A stretch of 17,603 nt of DNA from Ruminococcaceae bacterium UBA1691 (GTDB taxonomy: Bacteria; Bacillota; Clostridia; Oscillospirales; Acutalibacteraceae): positions 1 through 17,603 of the forward strand of contig DCJV01000063.1 in NCBI GenBank assembly GCA_002320555.1, written 5' to 3'. The position numbers and the translations under genes were made by a program. The notes beneath the pieces were generated by a model. The model was not told where the DNA came from, did not search any database, and worked only from the letters and a program-made list of their open reading frames with translations. Of the stretch, positions 6,089 to 13,161 are shown one piece after another (position 1 is the stretch's first letter; each line of letters opens with the position of its first letter).

Positions 6089-8410
6089 TTAAATCGAGGT
6101 CAAGGATAATTCTTCGTTGGCGCTCACAGAGATCGAAGAAACGGGGTCGTCGCAGCGTTCCACCATCAGGGAAGCAATCTGATCCTCCACCCTGCGTCGG
6201 ATGAGGTTGCGCAGATCGCGCGCGCCCCGCTCCCCGCCGAATGCCTTTTTGGCGAGAATGGCCGGGACGCCGTCCTCCCAGGTAAAGTGGATGCCTTTTT
6301 CTTTGAGCGGATCCACCAACTCACTCAGCATCAACACCGCGATCCTCTCATAATCCGCCTCACTCAGCGCACGAAAGACGACCACCTCATCGACACGCCC
6401 GATGAATTCCGGGCGGAGAAAATCGCTGAGTGCCTTCATGACCTTCTCCCGGGTGGCAGTCTGGATATCCTTTGCGAAGCCCATCGCGCCTTCCTTGCGC
6501 TCGCTGCCTGCATTGGAGGTCATGATGATCACGGTATTTTCAAAATTGACCGTGCGGCCCTGTGCGTCCGTAATGCGTCCCTCATCAAGAATCTGAAGCA
6601 GAATATTGAGGACGTCCGGATGTGCCTTTTCGATCTCGTCGAACAGAATGACAGAATACGGCTTGCGGCGCACCTTTTCGGTGAGCTGGCCCGCCTCATC
6701 ATAGCCGACATAGCCGGGCGGCGAACCGATGATGCGGGAAACGCTGTGCTTTTCCATAAATTCGGACATATCGAGGCGGATGAGTGTTTCCGGCGTATTG
6801 AACAGCTCGTTGGCCAGCTGCTTGACCAGCTCTGTCTTCCCCACGCCCGTGGGGCCCACAAAGATAAAGGAAGCCGGACGGCGGCGGGGACTGATCTGCA
6901 CACGGCTGCGGCGGATAGCTGTCGATACGAGGGATACCGCCTCGTCCTGGCCGATCACCTTGGATTTCAGCGTTTTCTCCAGGCTCGCCAGGCGGCGCAG
7001 GTCGCTCTCGATGACTTTGCTCGCGGGAATGCCAGTCCAGAGCTGAATGACGTTGGCCAAGTCGTCCTCTGTGACACCGTTGTTATCTGCAGCGGGCTTT
7101 AATTTGTTCGTCTCGCTCTCGCAGGCGACGATCTCCGCACGGACACGGGAGATTTCCTCCAGATCCATCTCCTCGGTATCGTTCATCAAATCCTCTTCCG
7201 TCTCCTTGAGCTCCTGGAGCTCAAGGCTCTTCTTCTGATAATCGCTGATCGCCTTATTGCGCAAATTCGCACAGGTACAGGCCTCGTCGAGCAAGTCGAT
7301 GGCCTTATCCGGCAGGAAGCGGTCGTTGATATACCGCTCGGAGAGCACGACTGCACGGCGCACCAGCTGGTCGCTGATTTTCACATGATGGTAATTCTCA
7401 TAATAGCTTTTGATACCCAGGAGCATCTGATAGGTGTCATCAATCGACGGCTCCTCCACCTTCACAGGCTGGAAGCGCCGTTCGAGGGCGGCATCCTTCT
7501 CGATATTCTTACGGTATTCATTGAAGGTCGTTGCGCCGATAACCTGGATTTCACCTCTGGAAAGGGCGGGCTTTAATATATTCGCGGCGTTCATAGAGCC
7601 TTCCGCGTCGCCAGTGCCGACAAGATTGTGCACCTCATCGATAAAGAGGATGATGTTGCCATTTTGCTTAACCTCCTCAATCAGCCCCTTGATGCGGCTC
7701 TCAAACTGGCCGCGGAACTGCGTGCCCGCGACAAGCGCGGTCAAGTCGAGCAGGTGAAGCTCCTTGTCTGCAAGGCGGGCAGGCACCTCTCCATGCGCCA
7801 TGCGCAATGCAAGACCCTCCGCAATGGCGGTTTTGCCAACGCCGGGCTCGCCGATGAGGCAGGGGTTATTCTTTGTGCGGCGGCAAAGGATCTGCACCAC
7901 GCGGTAAATTTCACGGTCGCGGCCGATGATACGGTCGATCTGGCCATCCGTTGCGCGCTGGGTCAGATTCGTGCAGTAGGCGTCGAGATACTTGCGCTTG
8001 ATTTTTTTCTTTTCCTTATTCCTGCTGCGCTTTGTTTTGGTCTGCTGGCCCGCCTCCGGCGCCTGTGCAGGAACCTGGGCCTTTTCCGGCGCACCGTCTT
8101 CCTGCGTTTCGCTCATTTCGCCTGGCTGGAAATTCATCAGGCCCTGCATAAACGGGAAGGTCCCGGCCCCACCCGGCTCGAAATCCTCGTCGTTCTCCCC
8201 GCCGAACATGCCGCTAAGCTGCTCGCTCATCGTGTCGAGATCATCCTCGGTAATGCCCATGCTCTCCATCATCTGCTTGATGGGGCCGATATTCATCTCC
8301 ATTGCGCATTTTAGACAAAGCCCCTCCGGTGTGGCCTTCTCGCCGTCCACGCGGGAGATGAAGATCACGGCAGGGCGTTTTTTACATCTGCTGCAAATTG
8401 GTTGTTTCAT
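6089..8410 (-). CDS. clpE: ClpE-type AAA+ ATP-dependent unfoldase (Hsp100)
   Basis: The 773-aa protein is a Clp/Hsp100 hexameric unfoldase with two ATPase domains. Residues 1-40 hold a zinc finger (C6, C9, C32, C35) as in ClpE rather than the ClpC N-domain. A low-complexity acidic then Lys-rich linker follows (about 70-140). The first AAA domain has Walker A GEPGVGKT (187-194), Walker B ILFIDEVH (254-261) and arginine finger ALERRF (308-313). A coiled-coil middle insertion spans about 385-437. The second AAA domain has GPTGVGKT (519-526) and VILFDEIEKAH (587-597). MGF at 643-645 sits where ClpP-binding loops occur, so partnership with ClpP is likely, though no clpP is in the window. ATG 8410 has GTGGAG about 10 nt upstream. 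I see no CtsR operator in the 168-bp upstream gap, so heat-shock control is not evident. It could be called ClpC in other annotations. Confidence 0.9.
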   Translation of the reverse strand: MKQPICSRCKKRPAVIFISRVDGEKATPEGLCLKCAMEMNIGPIKQMMESMGITEDDLDTMSEQLSGMFGGENDEDFEPGGAGTFPFMQGLMNFQPGEMSETQEDGAPEKAQVPAQAPEAGQQTKTKRSRNKEKKKIKRKYLDAYCTNLTQRATDGQIDRIIGRDREIYRVVQILCRRTKNNPCLIGEPGVGKTAIAEGLALRMAHGEVPARLADKELHLLDLTALVAGTQFRGQFESRIKGLIEEVKQNGNIILFIDEVHNLVGTGDAEGSMNAANILKPALSRGEIQVIGATTFNEYRKNIEKDAALERRFQPVKVEEPSIDDTYQMLLGIKSYYENYHHVKISDQLVRRAVVLSERYINDRFLPDKAIDLLDEACTCANLRNKAISDYQKKSLELQELKETEEDLMNDTEEMDLEEISRVRAEIVACESETNKLKPAADNNGVTEDDLANVIQLWTGIPASKVIESDLRRLASLEKTLKSKVIGQDEAVSLVSTAIRRSRVQISPRRRPASFIFVGPTGVGKTELVKQLANELFNTPETLIRLDMSEFMEKHSVSRIIGSPPGYVGYDEAGQLTEKVRRKPYSVILFDEIEKAHPDVLNILLQILDEGRITDAQGRTVNFENTVIIMTSNAGSERKEGAMGFAKDIQTATREKVMKALSDFLRPEFIGRVDEVVVFRALSEADYERIAVLMLSELVDPLKEKGIHFTWEDGVPAILAKKAFGGERGARDLRNLIRRRVEDQIASLMVERCDDPVSSISVSANEELSLTSI

Positions 8411-8455
8411 ATCATTTACACTCCACTTCTTTCAGGAACCTAACTATCCTCTGAA

Positions 8456-8497
8456 GCAGGTAGAAACGCGCAGAGGAACCTGTGCGCTTCTGCCTGC
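8456..8497 (-). other. Leader hairpin upstream of the clpE-like gene
   Basis: A near-continuous stem of 14 bp (8456-8460 with 8493-8497, 8462-8465 with 8488-8491, 8468-8472 with 8483-8487) encloses a 10-nt loop containing GGTTCCT on the minus strand. The same heptamer recurs downstream at 8434-8440. There is no T-tract, so it is not an ordinary terminator. Its role is unknown. Confidence 0.4.
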
Positions 8498-8578
8498 TCC
8501 AGCGTCGGGAAGACCGCTGTGCAGAATAGAGGGCATCCATTCCGCACAACAAAAAGCATTTTACTTTTGGGGAAACTC

Positions 8579-9196
8579 TTACTGTAGCTTATTCCGGTCG
8601 CGGAACTGCCGGAAGGTTGCCGGCAGATAGCTGATGAGCGCTATCAGCGTTAGAATCGCGGAAACGACAACCAAAATCATGATCAGCCAGTCGGGCATCG
8701 GCGGTACGCCGAGTTGCACAAAGGCGCCGAATCCCGGCCCGAAAGCGATGATGACGAGCATTACGCCGTAAAAGGCAAACGTGGCGACCTTTCCATAAAT
8801 TTCCGCCGCGCCGGGTCGCAGGCCGATCGCAAGCATCACCGCGCCGCCGAGGATCATGACGCCCTCCTTGAAGAGGAAAAACAGGAAAACCCAGCTGAAC
8901 GCCCGCATAGCACTGCTTGCCGATTGATGAAATTCCAGAAACAGCATCACCGCGATTGTGATCTGCGTGAGCTTATCCGCCACCGGATCAAGTATTTTTC
9001 CAAGAGCACTGATTTGATTGAACCGGCGCGCGATCTTTCCATCGAAGAAATCGCTCAGCCCGGAGAGGAACAGAACGAATACCGCCCAGAGCACTTGCCC
9101 CTGATAAAACAGGACCGCAAACACCGGGATCAGAAGAATCCGGATCAGACTCAGCAGGTTGGGTACCGTCAGGCATCCCTTAAAAAGACCTTTCAT
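8579..9196 (-). CDS. pgsA: CDP-alcohol phosphatidyltransferase (PgsA-like)
   Basis: The 205-aa integral membrane protein belongs to the CDP-alcohol phosphatidyltransferase family. The full signature DG-x2-AR-x8-G-x3-D-x3-D is present (D52, G53, A56, R57, G66, D70, D74), preceded by D49. These acidic residues bind Mg2+ and the CDP-diacylglycerol head. The rest is about six hydrophobic helices (about 12-31, 35-50, 77-90, 98-122, 133-155, 167-192). The most likely reaction is phosphatidylglycerophosphate synthesis from CDP-diacylglycerol and glycerol-3-phosphate, the first step to phosphatidylglycerol. A cardiolipin-synthase-like or other head-group specificity cannot be excluded from the sequence. 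ATG 9196 follows AAGGG at about 11 nt. It lies between cvpA and the clpE-like gene with spacers over 130 bp, so it may be its own unit. Confidence 0.85.
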   Translation of the reverse strand: MKGLFKGCLTVPNLLSLIRILLIPVFAVLFYQGQVLWAVFVLFLSGLSDFFDGKIARRFNQISALGKILDPVADKLTQITIAVMLFLEFHQSASSAMRAFSWVFLFFLFKEGVMILGGAVMLAIGLRPGAAEIYGKVATFAFYGVMLVIIAFGPGFGAFVQLGVPPMPDWLIMILVVVSAILTLIALISYLPATFRQFRDRNKLQ

Positions 9197-9285
9197 ACTC
9201 TATACACCCTTTTTTCCAAGCATTTTCTTAATATGCTCTGTTATACCACAATAACATTGCGCTTCGCACATGGATGCTTCTATGT

Positions 9286-9324
9286 TCTCCGAAACACTAG
9301 AAATCACTGATCTTGTGTGTTTCG
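9286..9324. repeat. Interspersed hairpin repeat, copy 1 (diverged)
   Basis: This is a palindromic element starting 10 bp into the cvpA coding side of the cvpA-pgsA spacer. It has a 7-bp perfect stem (GAAACAC 9291-9297 with GTGTTTC 9317-9323) and an inner ATC/GAT stem. It aligns in the same orientation with the two copies upstream of cvpA: shared TCTCC, AAACAC, AGAAATC and GTGTGTTT. Confidence 0.6.
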
Positions 9325-9332
9325 TGACGTTC

Positions 9333-10043
9333 TTATACAATGCCGGTCACCGGCAAAATATCACGGATTATTCCAAGGATGAAGGAGGTTTCCACAGCTT
9401 CATAGAAGGAAGAACCCGGCGTACCAAAGAGATTTGCCACAAGCTGCAGGGCAACGCCCGCCACCAAAACCACCAGCAAACCCTTGAGCGCGCCGAACAC
9501 GCCGCCCAGGGCAGCATTCGCCGTGCGCAAAACGGGAAGCCTGCAAATTCGATCGATCACTGCAGCCAGTATCCGGAACACAATTCCCAGCACCAATATC
9601 AATACGACAAAGAGAACAATCCTGCACAGGGCTGTGACAATTGGCTTTGCAACGCTCTCCGACAGTGTTTGGGCAAGGGCCGTGCCGCTGATGTCCGCCG
9701 CGCCGATCTTCTGCGTCAAAGACGCGGTATTGATTCCAAATGAGGCGGCAAACTGTACCACGGTGTCGGGAAGCCCCTGTAACACGGCCTGCGCCTGCTG
9801 CGCCGCCGTAGCGGCCCCGGATAGATCCGGCAGCTGAGAAGCGATTGCCTGCGTGACAGACTGCGCAAAGAACCGGTCGTATAGCGCCGGTGCGATCAAG
9901 CCGCTGAGATAGAGCGCGCATACGCCCGCAAGAAAGAATCCGGCAAATTCCAGCAGGGAAAGCACAAAGCCACGCTTCGCCGCAACCATGATGCACACGA
10001 GCAAAATGACAAGCAACACAATATCCAGCGCAATGCCCAACAA
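9333..10043 (-). CDS. cvpA: CvpA family membrane protein
   Basis: The protein is about 236 aa with an N-terminal hydrophobic pair (residues about 2-18 and 27-50) split by the basic AAKRGF turn typical of CvpA. A variable, Ala/Gln-rich middle region follows (about 65-130), then two long hydrophobic segments (about 135-165 and 178-205), with the conserved LPVLRTANAALGGVFGALKGLLV between and within them. CvpA proteins are small integral membrane proteins linked to colicin V export and envelope function; the molecular role is unclear. Start choice: a GTG at 10049 lies inside the ribosome binding site (AAGAGGTGAT), so TTG at 10043 (or 10040) is the better start, 5-8 nt after the GAGG. It is transcribed from its own promoter through an unusual structured leader and follows a DUF5711-type gene. 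Confidence 0.85.
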   Translation of the reverse strand: MLGIALDIVLLVILLVCIMVAAKRGFVLSLLEFAGFFLAGVCALYLSGLIAPALYDRFFAQSVTQAIASQLPDLSGAATAAQQAQAVLQGLPDTVVQFAASFGINTASLTQKIGAADISGTALAQTLSESVAKPIVTALCRIVLFVVLILVLGIVFRILAAVIDRICRLPVLRTANAALGGVFGALKGLLVVLVAGVALQLVANLFGTPGSSFYEAVETSFILGIIRDILPVTGIV

Positions 10044-10069
10044 GATCACCTCTTATGTCGTTGATAAGG

Positions 10070-10115
10070 CTCTCCAAAGCACCAGAAATCTTTGGTTTCG
10101 TGTATGTTTTGAGAG
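10070..10115. repeat. Interspersed hairpin repeat, copy 2
   Basis: Stem of CTCTC (10070-10074) with GAGAG (10111-10115), a bulged C, an AAAGCA/TGTTTT segment including one G-T pair, and an inner AAATC/GGTTT stem. It lies between the cvpA ribosome binding site and the four-way-junction element. It is a direct repeat of copy 3 over about 49 bp, ending in the shared GAGAGGTTATT. Confidence 0.75.
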
Positions 10116-10126
10116 GTTATTTTCTT

Positions 10127-10188
10127 GCAATTTCACCTTGCAGAAGCAAGGTGTGCAGCGAAAGCTGCTAGGACGAAGTCCAAATTGC
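10127..10188 (-). ncRNA. Four-way-junction fold in the cvpA leader (candidate structured RNA)
   Basis: Sixty-two nucleotides contain four perfect stems with almost no unpaired bases. The closing stem is GCAATTT (10127-10133) with AAATTGC (10182-10188). Inside it are an 8-bp stem 10134-10141 with 10146-10153 (4-nt loop), a 5-bp stem 10155-10159 with 10164-10168 (4-nt loop), and a 4-bp stem 10171-10174 with 10178-10181 (3-nt loop). Junction linkers are 0, 1, 2 and 0 nt. It lies within the predicted leader of cvpA, between two copies of a hairpin repeat, and should be transcribed on the minus strand. As DNA it could also extrude as a cruciform. The loops are too short for a tRNA. I do not recognise an RNA family; whether it is a regulatory leader or part of a small mobile element is open. 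Confidence 0.6.
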
Positions 10189-10198
10189 CATTCCAATG

Positions 10199-10243
10199 TT
10201 CTCCAAAACACCAGAAATCTTCGATTTCGTGTGTGTTTTGAGA
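10199..10243. repeat. Interspersed hairpin repeat, copy 3
   Basis: Stem of TCTC (10200-10203) with GAGA (10240-10243), one bulged C, AAAACAC (10205-10211) with GTGTTTT (10233-10239), and inner AAATC (10215-10219) with GATTT (10223-10227). It begins at about the predicted transcription start of cvpA, so the transcript would open with this hairpin. Confidence 0.75.
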
Positions 10244-10247
10244 GGTT

Positions 10248-10276
10248 ATTATAACATAAACCCGGAATGATCACAA
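10248..10276 (-). promoter_or_regulatory. Sigma-A promoter of cvpA
   Basis: On the minus strand TTGTGA (10276-10271) and TATAAT (10253-10248) are 17 bp apart. The predicted start near 10241 coincides with the edge of repeat copy 3 and gives a leader of about 200 nt. Confidence 0.7.
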
Positions 10277-10313
10277 TAGATAACATAGTTCTCATTTTAT
10301 CCATATATTACCC

Positions 10314-11486
10314 TTATTCATCTAGCGTCCTGTCCCGCGTGCTCAGCCGGTCCAGTTCACCCATCGACAGGACATAGGTGTTTCTGCCGGATACCAATAC
10401 GCGCAGCGCGTCGCTGCGCACAGCGAAATGGCCGATCTGCCTCCCCTTTGCGTCAAACGCCTGCACACTGCCCGCAAGCAGGACGGCGGTATTGCTTCCA
10501 TCGCAGGATACCCAGCGGACCTCCTGCCCGAAGGAGTGGTGAAACTTTTCCTGCCCCTCTTCATCGTAAACGACCAGGTCGTTTGCATTCATGCTGCCAT
10601 ATTCCGAGAGGATCAAGGCGCTCAGGCCATCCTCTGAAGCGGAGAAGCAGCGCAGCTCATTCGTTCCGAAGGAAACGGGCTCGGCTTTTTTCGTCCGGTT
10701 CTCAATCGCGCCGCGCAGGGTATCGCCTGTGACCAAAACGGTGGATTTCCCGGAAAAGGATGCGTCGAAAAGCGTGGTATCCGGATATTCGAGCTCTGCG
10801 AGCGGTTTTTCTTTCGATAAGTCGAAAACATAGGCCTTGGAATACAGTTTGCCGGCTGCGCTTCCCGTTACTACAGCGGCGGCGTATTTTCCATCATCGG
10901 ACAAAGCAATATCCATGATATAGTCCTTCGATGAACGCCATTTGAATACCTCATTAACATTTTTATCGTAAACCGTCAGCAGGCTCGCCGCGTTGTCCGC
11001 CCGGGTCGCCACGGCGAAATTCCCGCTGCGTCCCACTGCGCAGGTGATGATATCCGCTTCCAGTTCCTTCTCCAAAAGGATCTTTTTGCGATTTTGGATG
11101 CGCAGCTTCCGGCCGCCCCGGTCATAGACGATCAGCCGTCCCGCGCGCAGGTCCATGGCGGGCCGCTTATACGTATGCGGTATCCGGCTGACCTCCCTAC
11201 CAGAGGAATCCAGCACCGTGACCGATTCGTCTGTCAGGAGCAGCACGTCTGGGCCGAGCATCTGCATATCGCGCACAAGATTGGCATTGATGGAATACGG
11301 AAAGCCCTCGCTCTGCTGCTCCTGCCCGCTCTGTACGTTATCCCTGCCAGGCAAGATCTTCACAAAGATCAGCACAGCAGCGGTCAGAATCAGCGCTGCG
11401 GCGGCGCAGGCGGCAATGATCTGTTTTCTGCGCCTTTCGCGCAGCCGCTGTGCGGGCATGTTAGCCGCAGCCTTCCTTTTTTTCAT
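10314..11486 (-). CDS. DUF5711-type single-TM protein with beta-propeller-like domain
   Basis: The protein is 390 aa from ATG 11486, which has GGAGGG 7 nt upstream. An ATG at 11501 is in frame but overlaps that ribosome binding site and is rejected. A basic N-terminus (KKRKAAAN...RERRRKQ) precedes one transmembrane helix (about 24-44), so the bulk should lie outside the membrane. The outside part is a series of beta-strand-rich units with recurring patterns such as VTVLDSSGREV, LTVYDKNVNEV, LVVYDEEGQEK and VQAFDAKGRQI, spaced like blades of a WD40/quinoprotein-type propeller. This matches what I recall of DUF5711 proteins, often encoded next to cvpA in Clostridia. Function is unknown; a scaffold or sensor at the cell surface is a guess. 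It follows truA by 48 bp and probably belongs to that operon. Confidence 0.75.
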   Translation of the reverse strand: MKKRKAAANMPAQRLRERRRKQIIAACAAAALILTAAVLIFVKILPGRDNVQSGQEQQSEGFPYSINANLVRDMQMLGPDVLLLTDESVTVLDSSGREVSRIPHTYKRPAMDLRAGRLIVYDRGGRKLRIQNRKKILLEKELEADIITCAVGRSGNFAVATRADNAASLLTVYDKNVNEVFKWRSSKDYIMDIALSDDGKYAAAVVTGSAAGKLYSKAYVFDLSKEKPLAELEYPDTTLFDASFSGKSTVLVTGDTLRGAIENRTKKAEPVSFGTNELRCFSASEDGLSALILSEYGSMNANDLVVYDEEGQEKFHHSFGQEVRWVSCDGSNTAVLLAGSVQAFDAKGRQIGHFAVRSDALRVLVSGRNTYVLSMGELDRLSTRDRTLDE

Positions 11487-11534
11487 GCCGTATCCCTCCA
11501 TTCAAAATTTCATTTCCTGATCAGACGATCATTT

Positions 11535-12284
11535 CTATGCCTGCACTTCCTGATAAAATACGCGGTTGAGATAAAGCCCCTGCGCGGGAACAGTGATCCC
11601 TGCTCGAGTGCGGTCCAGCCCCTCCAGAATCGCTGGAATGGAGCCGGGCTCGAGCTTTTCCTGTTCGAGATTTAAAAGCGTGCCCACCATGATGCGCACC
11701 ATATGGTACAGAAAGCCATCCGCTTCCACATAAAAGGAGACGATCTCCCCTTTCCGCATCACGTGGGCCGCGCGCACGGTGCGGACCTTGTCTTCCACGC
11801 TTCCTCCCGCCGCACAAAAAGCGGAAAAATCGTGCCGCCCCACAAAATCCTGGGCCTGCTGATTGAGATAGGCAGCGTCGATCGCATAAGGATAATGCAG
11901 CGCCCGCCCCTCCCAGAAGGGATTGCGCACGCGGCTGTTCCAGATGTGGTACACATATTCTTTGCCCGTGCAAGCATAGCGCGCATGGAAATCCAATGAA
12001 ACTTCCTTGCAGCCATATACCGCGATATCGCGCGGCAGATGGGCATTCAGGGCACAGACCAGCCGATCGCAGGGGATCGAATGCTCCGTGCGAAAATTGC
12101 AGCAGTACATCATCGCATGCACGCCCGCGTCTGTGCGGCTGCAGCCGGTCACGGCAGCACGCACGCCCGTCACCGCCTCCACGGCATCCTGGACGCACTG
12201 CTGCACGGTGATCCCATTGGGCTGGACCTGCCAGCCGTGATAGGCCTGTCCGTCAAAACGCAGAATAAGCAACAGATTGCGCAT
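11535..12284 (-). CDS. truA: tRNA pseudouridine(38-40) synthase TruA
   Basis: The protein is 249 aa from ATG 12284, which has AAAGGTGG at about 5 nt; the in-frame GTG 9 bp upstream overlaps that site. TruA converts uridines 38-40 of the tRNA anticodon arm to pseudouridine. The catalytic motif GCSRTDAGVHA is intact with nucleophile D52. Other family features are the N-terminal LRFDGQAYHGWQ, LDFHARYACTGKEYVYHI and the C-terminal FLYHMVRIMVGTLL. Its length is typical for the family. It lies just downstream of ecfT, the usual ecfA1-ecfA2-ecfT-truA order of Firmicutes, and is followed by the DUF5711-type gene. Confidence 0.97.
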   Translation of the reverse strand: MRNLLLILRFDGQAYHGWQVQPNGITVQQCVQDAVEAVTGVRAAVTGCSRTDAGVHAMMYCCNFRTEHSIPCDRLVCALNAHLPRDIAVYGCKEVSLDFHARYACTGKEYVYHIWNSRVRNPFWEGRALHYPYAIDAAYLNQQAQDFVGRHDFSAFCAAGGSVEDKVRTVRAAHVMRKGEIVSFYVEADGFLYHMVRIMVGTLLNLEQEKLEPGSIPAILEGLDRTRAGITVPAQGLYLNRVFYQEVQA

Positions 12285-12299
12285 GGCCGCCACCTTTCC

Positions 12300-12341
12300 C
12301 AGATTTCAGACTTTAGAATTCAGACATCAGGTATCTGTCGC
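12300..12341. repeat. CAGANNT heptamer array between ecfT and truA
   Basis: Five in-phase heptamers related to CAGANNT run from 12300 to 12334, the third reading TAGAATT and the fifth CAGGTAT, then a seven-base CTGTCGC. It fills most of the 61-bp spacer between ecfT and truA. Confidence 0.65.
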
Positions 12342-12345
12342 CTGT

Positions 12346-13161
12346 TTAAATCAAAGATGGGATAAAGTGGTTTATCACAATCACACCCGCAAGGACTGCG
12401 GCCATGATGAAAAGTGCTGCGTAATCCCGCAGCGCCAGCTTCATCTGCTTCAGCCGCGTGCGCCCCTCCCCGCCACGGTAGCAGCGGCAGTCCATGGCGA
12501 ACGCGAGATCATACGCCCGGCGGAATGCGGAGATAAAGAGCGGGATAAAAACCGGCACCAGCGATTTTGCCCTTTGAAACAGGTTCCCCGTTTCTAAATC
12601 TGCGCCGCGTGCCTTCTGCGCGTTCATAATCCGGCCGACCTCATCGATGAGCGTCGGGATAAAGCGCAGAGCGATCGTCATCATCATGGCAATATCATGC
12701 ACCGGCACGCGGAGATACCGCAGCGGCGAGAGCAATCGCTCGAGTCCGTCGGTCAGATTGGTCGGTGTGGTCGTATAGGTCAGCAGGGAGCTGCTGATAA
12801 TCAGGGCCATGATGCGAATCGCCATGAATACGGCGGTATAAACACCCTTCGTCGTGATATGGATGATCCAGAAGTCGACAAGGGGTTGTCCGCCCTTGAC
12901 ATAGAACAAATTGAGCACCGCAGTAAACAGGACGATGATGACGATCGCCTTGAGGCCCCGCAGGATCATCTTCAGCGGCACGCGAGACAGGGCGACCGTA
13001 ACGCCCAGAAACAGGAGCACGAGCGCCATAGAGGCAAACTGATTCGCCAGAAAGATCAGCACGATAAAGACGGCCGTCAGGACGACTTTCATGCGCGGAT
13101 CCAGCCGGTGCAGGACAGACTTGGCCGGGTAATACTGCCCGATGGTGATATTGCTCAGCAT
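12346..13161 (-). CDS. ecfT: ECF transporter transmembrane component EcfT
   Basis: The 271-aa membrane protein couples the two ATPases to substrate-binding S components of energy-coupling factor importers for vitamins or metals. It has hydrophobic segments at about 25-57, 69-87, 108-129 and 245-266. The cytoplasmic coupling region has the first signature AQKARGADLE (ARG 184-186) and the second in AMDCRCYRGGEGRTRL, where the usual ARG is CRC (225-227). Clostridial members often vary at these positions, so it is likely functional. ATG 13161 overlaps the ecfA2 stop by 7 bp, implying translational coupling. No S component is encoded nearby, so this is a shared (group II) ECF module. Confidence 0.95.
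   Translation of the reverse strand: MLSNITIGQYYPAKSVLHRLDPRMKVVLTAVFIVLIFLANQFASMALVLLFLGVTVALSRVPLKMILRGLKAIVIIVLFTAVLNLFYVKGGQPLVDFWIIHITTKGVYTAVFMAIRIMALIISSSLLTYTTTPTNLTDGLERLLSPLRYLRVPVHDIAMMMTIALRFIPTLIDEVGRIMNAQKARGADLETGNLFQRAKSLVPVFIPLFISAFRRAYDLAFAMDCRCYRGGEGRTRLKQMKLALRDYAALFIMAAVLAGVIVINHFIPSLI

Noticed and set aside
10127..10188. tRNA gene, because the fold looks like a cloverleaf
   Set aside because: The three inner loops are only 3-4 nt, there is no 7-nt anticodon loop, no T-loop GTTCRANNC sequence and no proper D arm. The stem lengths also do not fit a tRNA.
10127..10188. Integron attC site
   Set aside because: No RYYYAAC core sites or inverse cores are present, there is no gene cassette or integrase nearby, and the multi-branched fold differs from the single imperfect hairpin of attC.
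9286..10243. CRISPR array
   Set aside because: Only three palindromic copies exist, with unequal spacing (a gene lies between two of them), and no spacers of constant length or cas genes.
10053..10304. Small proteins encoded across the hairpin repeats on either strand
   Set aside because: The frames are open only because the repeat is short and lacks stops. They have no ribosome binding site and consist mostly of translated repeat arms.
11521..12198. Second long minus-strand frame overlapping truA
   Set aside because: It is an alternative frame of truA, rich in Gly, Arg and Cys as expected from high-GC shadow frames, and the truA frame holds the intact catalytic motif.
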